Positions 6,441 through 10,642 of a stretch of 10,642 bases of DNA are shown one piece after another. Origin of the DNA: Mycobacterium sp. (GTDB lineage Bacteria > Actinomycetota > Actinomycetes > Mycobacteriales > Mycobacteriaceae); contig JAGQTR010000105.1 of the NCBI GenBank assembly GCA_020438915.1, forward strand, positions 1-10,642, in the 5' to 3' direction. The notes below the pieces were generated by a model that made no database searches, was not told the origin of the DNA, and saw nothing but the letters and a program-made list of their open reading frames with translations. Numbering within the stretch: position 1 is the first letter of the stretch; each line of letters begins with the position of its first letter. A program made the translations under genes and the position numbers.

Positions 6441-7847
6441 TCAGGAATCAAAGCCCAAGCCGACGGCGTCCAGCGTGCGCAGCAGGATATTGCGACGTCC
6501 AGCGCGGTGATCGGCCCGGTCCAGTGACCACCTGGTGGCCTGGATGCCGAGGCTGGCCAGCGGCTCCGGCGGGAACGGCAACGGTTTCTTGGCAACCATC
6601 TCCAAGCGGGTGCGCGGCGTCTGCGCTCCGTCCAAGAGGTCAAGGCACACATCGGCAGCGAACCGTGCGGCGCCGACACCGAGGCCGGTGAATCCGTTCA
6701 CGTAGGCCACGCGGCCTTCCCGTGCCAGTCCCCAGTGTGCGCAGAACCGGGTGTTGGTGTCGATAGCGCCGGCCCAGCGGTGGGTGAACCGAACGTCGTC
6801 CAACTGAGGGAAGGTGATGAAAAAATGGGCGGCCAGCCGGCGGTAGGTCTGTTCGCGATCCTCGTAGGCCGCATCGACGCGCCGGCCGAAGTGGTAGACC
6901 GCGTCATAGCCGCCCCAGACGATCCGATTGTCCATTGTCACTCGGTAGTAGTGAAATTGATTGGCGGAGTCGCTGATTCCCTGTCGGCGCTGCCACCCGA
7001 TCCGGTCCATTTGGGCGTCGGTGAGTGGTTCGGTGGCCAGCACGTAGTCATAGACGGGCACGGTGAAAAGGCGGTTGCGCTTGAGCAGGCTGGGAAACAC
7101 GTTGGTTGCCAACACCACCTCACGGCAGGTGATCGTCGGCCCGTCGGTGTGTACTCGCAACGCGGCTCCGCCGGAATTTATTCGCGAAGCGGTGGTGTGC
7201 TCGAAGACCTCGACCCCGACATCCCGACAGGCCCGTGCGAGTTCGAGTGCCAGCTTGGCGGGATGGACGATTGCACACGTGCCGGGGCTGTACAGACCCG
7301 CGAGGTAGGTCGGCGAGTGCACTTCGTCGTGAACCTGTTGCCGGTTGAGTAGCTGTCCCTGGTTCTCCGCCGCGGCCTGCTCCAGCCAGCCGACCTGATG
7401 TGGTTCGGTCGCCACTGTCAGTAGCCCGGTGCGCTGCCATTCGGTGTCTAGGCCTAGTTCGGCGATCTCGGCTTGCATGCCGTCGAGATTTTCCATACCC
7501 AATGCCTCGAGAGTGTCGATCTCGTTGGGCCAGCGCGACTTCCCGTTCTCGCGTCCATGCGTCAAGCTGGCGTCGACAAAGCCGCCGTTGCGCCCGGAGG
7601 CCGCCCATCCGATGCGATCTGCCTCGACGAGCACGATGCGCCGGTCGGGGTGGCGGCGCGCGGCATGCAACGCACTCCACAGGCCCACGTAGCCGCCACC
7701 GATCACCAGCAGGTCGCAGGTGACCGGACCGGCTGGGGGGGCGAATTCGGGCCGCGGCATGTCCAGCCACACCGACCCGAAGATGCTTTCTGCCAGCGAG
7801 CGTTCTATCAGCGCGGGATCGACGTGAGCATCAAATACCGTCTCCAC
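6441..7847 (-). CDS. DAO-family FAD-dependent oxidoreductase (gamma-glutamylputrescine oxidase-like)
   Basis: A 468-residue flavoprotein of the D-amino acid oxidase fold (PF01266 type). Visible features are the Rossmann motif GGGYVG at 50-55 in LLVIGGGYVGLW, the ribose-binding Glu75 in IVLVEADRIG, and GWAASGRNGGF at 80-90, a pattern typical of PuuB-like amine or amino-acid oxidases. Near the C-terminus RVAYVNGFTGLGVGAARFAAD is the second FAD-binding glycine-rich segment. The likely reaction is FAD-linked oxidation of an amine or amino acid with oxygen; the substrate is not evident. I chose the GTG at 7847, 10 bp after the sterol desaturase stop, because the preceding in-frame sequence belongs to the desaturase gene. 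There is no good ribosome binding site, so translation may be coupled. Last gene of a three-gene run. Confidence 0.87.
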   Translation of the reverse strand: METVFDAHVDPALIERSLAESIFGSVWLDMPRPEFAPPAGPVTCDLLVIGGGYVGLWSALHAARRHPDRRIVLVEADRIGWAASGRNGGFVDASLTHGRENGKSRWPNEIDTLEALGMENLDGMQAEIAELGLDTEWQRTGLLTVATEPHQVGWLEQAAAENQGQLLNRQQVHDEVHSPTYLAGLYSPGTCAIVHPAKLALELARACRDVGVEVFEHTTASRINSGGAALRVHTDGPTITCREVVLATNVFPSLLKRNRLFTVPVYDYVLATEPLTDAQMDRIGWQRRQGISDSANQFHYYRVTMDNRIVWGGYDAVYHFGRRVDAAYEDREQTYRRLAAHFFITFPQLDDVRFTHRWAGAIDTNTRFCAHWGLAREGRVAYVNGFTGLGVGAARFAADVCLDLLDGAQTPRTRLEMVAKKPLPFPPEPLASLGIQATRWSLDRADHRAGRRNILLRTLDAVGLGFDS

Positions 7848-7857
7848 AATGCGCAGA

Positions 7858-8829
7858 CTACGGCCTGACCGAGGGTGGCGTTGTGGATCGGGCCTGCTGT
7901 GCCGACGTCCGGTCAGTCTGCGCGAGGTCGGGGGTTGCCGGTGCGCCCGCCGGTGCCCATCCGGGCGGGCCGAAAATGTAGCCGAGCTTGTCCCGCACAC
8001 CGTGCGCGGCACGGACATCGCGGCCGATCGCGGCGTATTCGCGGGTCTGGAGCTTCCAGATGTTGAACGTGTCGACCGGTTTGGTCAATCCATAGTGTGG
8101 CCGGAACTGTTCGCGCTGGAACGTGCCGAACAGCCGATCCCAGATGATCAGGATCCCGCCGTAGTTCTTGTCCAGGTATTGCTTGTCCATGCCGTGGTGT
8201 ACCCGATGATGGGACGGTGTGTTGAAAATGAATTCGATTGGCCACCAGAGTTTTCCGATGTGTTCGGTGTGAATCCAGAACTGATAGACCAGATTTATCG
8301 AGAAACTCACGAACACCATCCAGGGTGGAACGCCCAGTAGTGGCAACGGAGTCCATATCAGGATCTCGCCGCTGTTGTTCCATTTCTGCCGCAAAGCCGT
8401 CGCGAAGTTGAAGTACTGGCTGGAGTGGTGGGCCTGATGGGTGGCCCAGATCAACCGCACTCGATGGGCGCAACGGTGGTATGCGTAGAACAGCAGGTCG
8501 ACTCCGAGGATCGCGATCACCCACGTGTACCACTTGTCTGCCGACAGCTGCCACGGCGCGAGATATGCGTAGATCGCCGCATATCCCAACAGCGCCAGGA
8601 ACTTCCACGTACCCATCGTGAAGACGGATACCAAACCCATCGAGATGCTGGCCCATGAGTCGGATGTGCGGTACGCGCCCGACCCCGGACGGTCGGTGCC
8701 GGCGGGGTCCTTGAGGTGTTCGAGCCTGCGTGCTGCGGTCCACTCGATGATCAGCAGAAGCAGGAAGAATGGAACAGCGAACAGAACGGGGTCGCGCATC
8801 TGCGGCGGCAGGGCGTCCAGAAACTCCAT
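7858..8829 (-). CDS. erg3: Membrane sterol desaturase/fatty acid hydroxylase family protein (erg3/Rv1814 type)
   Basis: A 323-residue integral membrane di-iron oxygenase of the FA_hydroxylase family (PF04116). The histidine clusters that bind the two irons are all present: HRCAH (118-122), HQAHH (131-135), HTEH (187-190) and HHRVHH (207-212). Hydrophobic spans lie near 14-30, 60-90, 102-116 and 155-185. The family includes C5 sterol desaturases, and M. tuberculosis Rv1814 is annotated erg3, but the true substrate in bacteria (sterol, hopanoid, carotenoid or fatty acyl chain) is not known from sequence. The last ~33 residues are an Ala/Pro/Thr-rich tail. The ATG at 8829 has AGGTG about 6 nt upstream. 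It starts 21 bp after the carboxylesterase stop and ends 10 bp before the FAD oxidoreductase start, so it is co-transcribed. Confidence 0.92.
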   Translation of the reverse strand: MEFLDALPPQMRDPVLFAVPFFLLLLIIEWTAARRLEHLKDPAGTDRPGSGAYRTSDSWASISMGLVSVFTMGTWKFLALLGYAAIYAYLAPWQLSADKWYTWVIAILGVDLLFYAYHRCAHRVRLIWATHQAHHSSQYFNFATALRQKWNNSGEILIWTPLPLLGVPPWMVFVSFSINLVYQFWIHTEHIGKLWWPIEFIFNTPSHHRVHHGMDKQYLDKNYGGILIIWDRLFGTFQREQFRPHYGLTKPVDTFNIWKLQTREYAAIGRDVRAAHGVRDKLGYIFGPPGWAPAGAPATPDLAQTDRTSAQQARSTTPPSVRP

Positions 8830-8850
8830 GGCGGCACCTATCGACGTCTT

Positions 8851-10422
8851 CTAGAGAAAGCTCAGGACTTCGTCGCCCCAGGCGCGGCGCACGTCAGCAT
8901 CAAGGTCATCGACCACGCAATCTTGCTTGTCGATGACCAGCGTCGCACGGTCGTCGGCGCCGTAAGGGCGCCACGCAGGTTCGCCGTCCAGGCCGCGGGG
9001 GTCGCCGTGGGTGGCGAAGTTCGTCCATCTGCTGCGCACCCGCTGCGAAACCGCCTCGCCGAGCTTGCGGCCACCCAGCGCGAACATCGGATCCCGCGGT
9101 ATGGCGCCGAGATTGCCCCAGACGAAGGGCAGCTCGGTGGCGTGCGCGGCATGCAGGCGCAGCATTCGCAGCATCGGTGTGGCGAAGTCGAAACGGTAGA
9201 GATACACCGGAGCGACCGTGCGGTGGCCGTCGGCGAACCAGATCGAGGGCATGCGGAAGCCGAGGTCGCTGGCCACCCCCATGCCCTTGACCTTGCCGCG
9301 ACCGCGGTAGGTGCCGCCCAGCGCAGCCTCGCTGGGCAGTTGCAGGCCGGGCTGTTCCGCTGCGATCTCGGCGAACATCGCCTTGATGGCTTCGGGCGCG
9401 ATGGGCATCAGCGGTGATTTCATCCATCGAAACAGCGCGGCCTCGTTCTTGTTGGTACCGATGATCAGCGGCACCGGATGTGTCAGGCCTTTTCTGGCCA
9501 GGTTGACCGGATAGTCCGGCACGACGTCTCCGTCGACGATCGGCGCGAAGGCGAGCCTGCCCGGGGTTTGCACCGGCACTTCGTCGAACACGGTTCGCGA
9601 CGCCTCCACGATGGCCGCGATCGGCACTTCGGCCAGGCGCCCCAGATCCTGTGGTCCGATCTCGAGGACATCGAGGATGCGCCCGGCCACTCGGCGGCCG
9701 CCGTCTGCGTGGTAGGAGGACGTGACCGGCGAACTCTGGGCGATCGCTGCGGTGAAGAGCCCCGCCGCCGCGGGACTGCCCAACAGTGCGGTCACCACGC
9801 CCGCTCCCGCGGACTCGCCGAACAAGGTGACTCGGCCGGGGTCCCCGCCGAACGCAGCGATATTGTCGCGAACCCACCGCAGCGCCGCGAGCACGTCGCG
9901 CAGGCCGACGTTGGTGGCGAACTGATCACTGTCGGCGCCCAGAGTGGCCAGTTCCAGAAACCCCAGGGCGCCGAGTCGGTAGTTGAGCGTCACGACCACG
10001 ACATCGCCGCCGGCGGACAGTGCGCCCCCGTGGTAAAGCGGCTGGCTTGCGGAGCCGAGGATGTAGGCGCCTCCGTGCACCCACACCATCACCGGTTTGG
10101 CGGCCCCTGGCTCGGTGCCCGAGGGTGCCCACACGTTGAGCGTCAGGAAATCGTCGCCCTGCGGCGCCCCGAGATCGATCGGGATTCTGGGATCGGTCGG
10201 CTGCGGACACACCGGGCCCACCCGGCGCGCATCGACCGGTTCCGACCACGACTTCGGCGGCTCGGGTGCCCGCCAGCGCAGATCGCCGACCGGGGGCGCG
10301 GCGTAGCGGACCGCCTTCCACACCTTGACGGTCCCGTCGTCGAACCCGCGGACCGGGCCGTGGGCGGTCTCCACCACGGGTCCTTCGCCGGCATCGCTGC
10401 GGGCTGTCGCCTGCGCGGTCAT
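8851..10422 (-). CDS. Type B carboxylesterase/lipase
   Basis: A 523-residue alpha/beta hydrolase of the carboxylesterase type B family (PF00135), close to the usual length of bacterial members. Catalytic residues are visible: nucleophile Ser204 in GESAG (202-206), acid Glu327 in GTNKNEAALF, and His427 in HATELPFVWGN. The oxyanion hole is HGGAY at 116-120. The second family signature, normally EDCLxLN, appears as DDFLTLN, so the conserved Cys is replaced by Phe. It should cleave carboxyl esters; no signal peptide is seen, so it is probably cytosolic. The ATG at 10422 is set by AAGGAG with a 5-nt spacer. The frame stays open upstream to the window edge, but a longer start would have no ribosome binding site. 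First gene of the run with the desaturase and FAD oxidoreductase. Confidence 0.92.
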   Translation of the reverse strand: MTAQATARSDAGEGPVVETAHGPVRGFDDGTVKVWKAVRYAAPPVGDLRWRAPEPPKSWSEPVDARRVGPVCPQPTDPRIPIDLGAPQGDDFLTLNVWAPSGTEPGAAKPVMVWVHGGAYILGSASQPLYHGGALSAGGDVVVVTLNYRLGALGFLELATLGADSDQFATNVGLRDVLAALRWVRDNIAAFGGDPGRVTLFGESAGAGVVTALLGSPAAAGLFTAAIAQSSPVTSSYHADGGRRVAGRILDVLEIGPQDLGRLAEVPIAAIVEASRTVFDEVPVQTPGRLAFAPIVDGDVVPDYPVNLARKGLTHPVPLIIGTNKNEAALFRWMKSPLMPIAPEAIKAMFAEIAAEQPGLQLPSEAALGGTYRGRGKVKGMGVASDLGFRMPSIWFADGHRTVAPVYLYRFDFATPMLRMLRLHAAHATELPFVWGNLGAIPRDPMFALGGRKLGEAVSQRVRSRWTNFATHGDPRGLDGEPAWRPYGADDRATLVIDKQDCVVDDLDADVRRAWGDEVLSFL

Positions 10423-10427
10423 GCGAG

Positions 10428-10433
10428 CTCCTT
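10428..10433 (-). promoter_or_regulatory. Strong ribosome binding site of the carboxylesterase gene
   Basis: AAGGAG on the minus strand, 5 nt before the ATG at 10422. It is the strongest Shine-Dalgarno sequence in the window and fixes the start against the longer open frame. Confidence 0.85.
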
Positions 10434-10473
10434 CGATGGTCGTCGGGCGCGACGTCGTTTGGTCCGACGGCGT

Positions 10474-10491
10474 TGGTACGACACTGTACCA
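10474..10491. promoter_or_regulatory. Putative operator: inverted repeat TGGTAC-N6-GTACCA
   Basis: A perfect 6-bp inverted repeat with a 6-nt spacer, about 50 bp upstream of the carboxylesterase ATG. On the minus strand it contains TACAGT (10483-10488), a TANNNT match that could be the -10 element, so a protein bound here would block the promoter. The size and layout fit a TetR-type or similar dimeric repressor. It does not fit the KstR consensus. No -35 is recognisable. The regulator is not encoded in the window. Confidence 0.5.
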
Positions 10492-10502
10492 GGACGCGGG
10501 GT

Positions 10503-10524
10503 CGCGCCCTTCGAACCTGGCGCG
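10503..10524. repeat. Short inverted repeat upstream of the esterase promoter region
   Basis: CGCGCC and GGCGCG form a 6-bp stem around a 10-nt loop that itself contains TTCGAA. It may be the tail of a terminator for a gene beyond the window or a chance GC-rich match. It has no T-tract on either side. Confidence 0.3.
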
Positions 10525-10642
10525 TAGCCGGCGTCGACTCGGATCACCTGCGCCCTCACAACAGGATCGCACGATCTGACCGGCGAAGTTCGCCACGCAC
10601 CGCGGACACTCACCGCCGGAGTCGCACGCCGAGCACGCCGGC

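Noticed and set aside
6417..6527. 36-codon plus-strand frame starting at ATG 6417
   Set aside because: No well-spaced ribosome binding site or clear promoter, and most of it is antisense to the C-terminus of the FAD oxidoreductase.
7096..7103. AACACGTT, a KstR-like core
   Set aside because: The outer T and A of the consensus are missing and the site is inside the FAD oxidoreductase coding sequence.
10503..10524. GGTTCGAA-like T-loop suggesting a tRNA on the minus strand
   Set aside because: The bases flanking the loop do not form a 5-bp T-stem and no acceptor or anticodon arm can be folded around it.
9478..10527. 349-residue open frame on the plus strand opposite the carboxylesterase
   Set aside because: Shadow frame; the minus strand encodes the intact catalytic triad and family signatures.
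10423..10596. 58-residue N-terminal extension of the carboxylesterase
   Set aside because: The longer start has no ribosome binding site, crosses the putative promoter and operator, and the ATG at 10422 has AAGGAG at ideal spacing.

Overview
The window looks like chromosomal DNA of a mycobacterium outside the M. tuberculosis complex (Mycolicibacterium-like). It is high in GC and has six complete protein-coding genes besides a 5' part of SecA2 and a 639-residue ABC transporter of the Rv1819c/BacA type. From memory, the backbone matches M. tuberculosis Rv1821-Rv1814: secA2, bacA, an Rv1817-type flavoprotein, an Rv1815-type secreted serine protease-like protein and an Rv1814-type sterol desaturase (erg3), all in the matching relative orientation. 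The genes I would expect between them in M. tuberculosis (ilvG, PE_PGRS33, the TetR gene Rv1816) are absent. A VOC protein, a DAO-type FAD oxidoreductase and a type B carboxylesterase are present instead.

Layout. At 1-1445 (minus strand) is the N-terminal 481 residues of SecA2, cut by the window edge. At 1556-3475 (plus strand) is the BacA-like cobalamin/hydrophilic solute ABC transporter, divergent from secA2 across about 110 bp. Both of these genes have a TANNNT hexamer exactly 6 nt before the start codon and no Shine-Dalgarno sequence, so both are probably leaderless. At 3472-5501 (minus strand) is a two-gene operon, VOC protein then FAD flavoprotein, joined by a GTGA overlap. Its far end overlaps the bacA stop codon tail to tail. 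Just upstream of this operon, at 5536-5549, is a 14-bp palindrome fitting the published KstR consensus TnnAACnnGTTnnA, the operator of the cholesterol-catabolism regulon. At 5591-6325 (minus strand) is a secreted trypsin-fold protein with a hairpin just after its stop codon. At 6441-10422 (minus strand) is a tightly packed run of three genes: type B carboxylesterase, membrane di-iron sterol desaturase/hydroxylase family protein, and DAO-family FAD oxidoreductase. An inverted repeat (TGGTAC-N6-GTACCA) overlaps a possible -10 element upstream of the run.

Interpretation. Two adjacent transcription units carry enzymes of steroid or lipid type: a KstD-like flavoprotein and VOC protein under a likely KstR box, and an esterase, sterol-desaturase and FAD-oxidase cassette under a separate putative operator. 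The transporter next door belongs to the family that imports vitamin B12, a cofactor needed to process propionyl-CoA released from sterols. This functional link is inference. No rRNA, tRNA, CRISPR array, insertion sequence or phage signal was seen. The last ~150 bp of the window (upstream of the esterase promoter region) shows no gene I can support.
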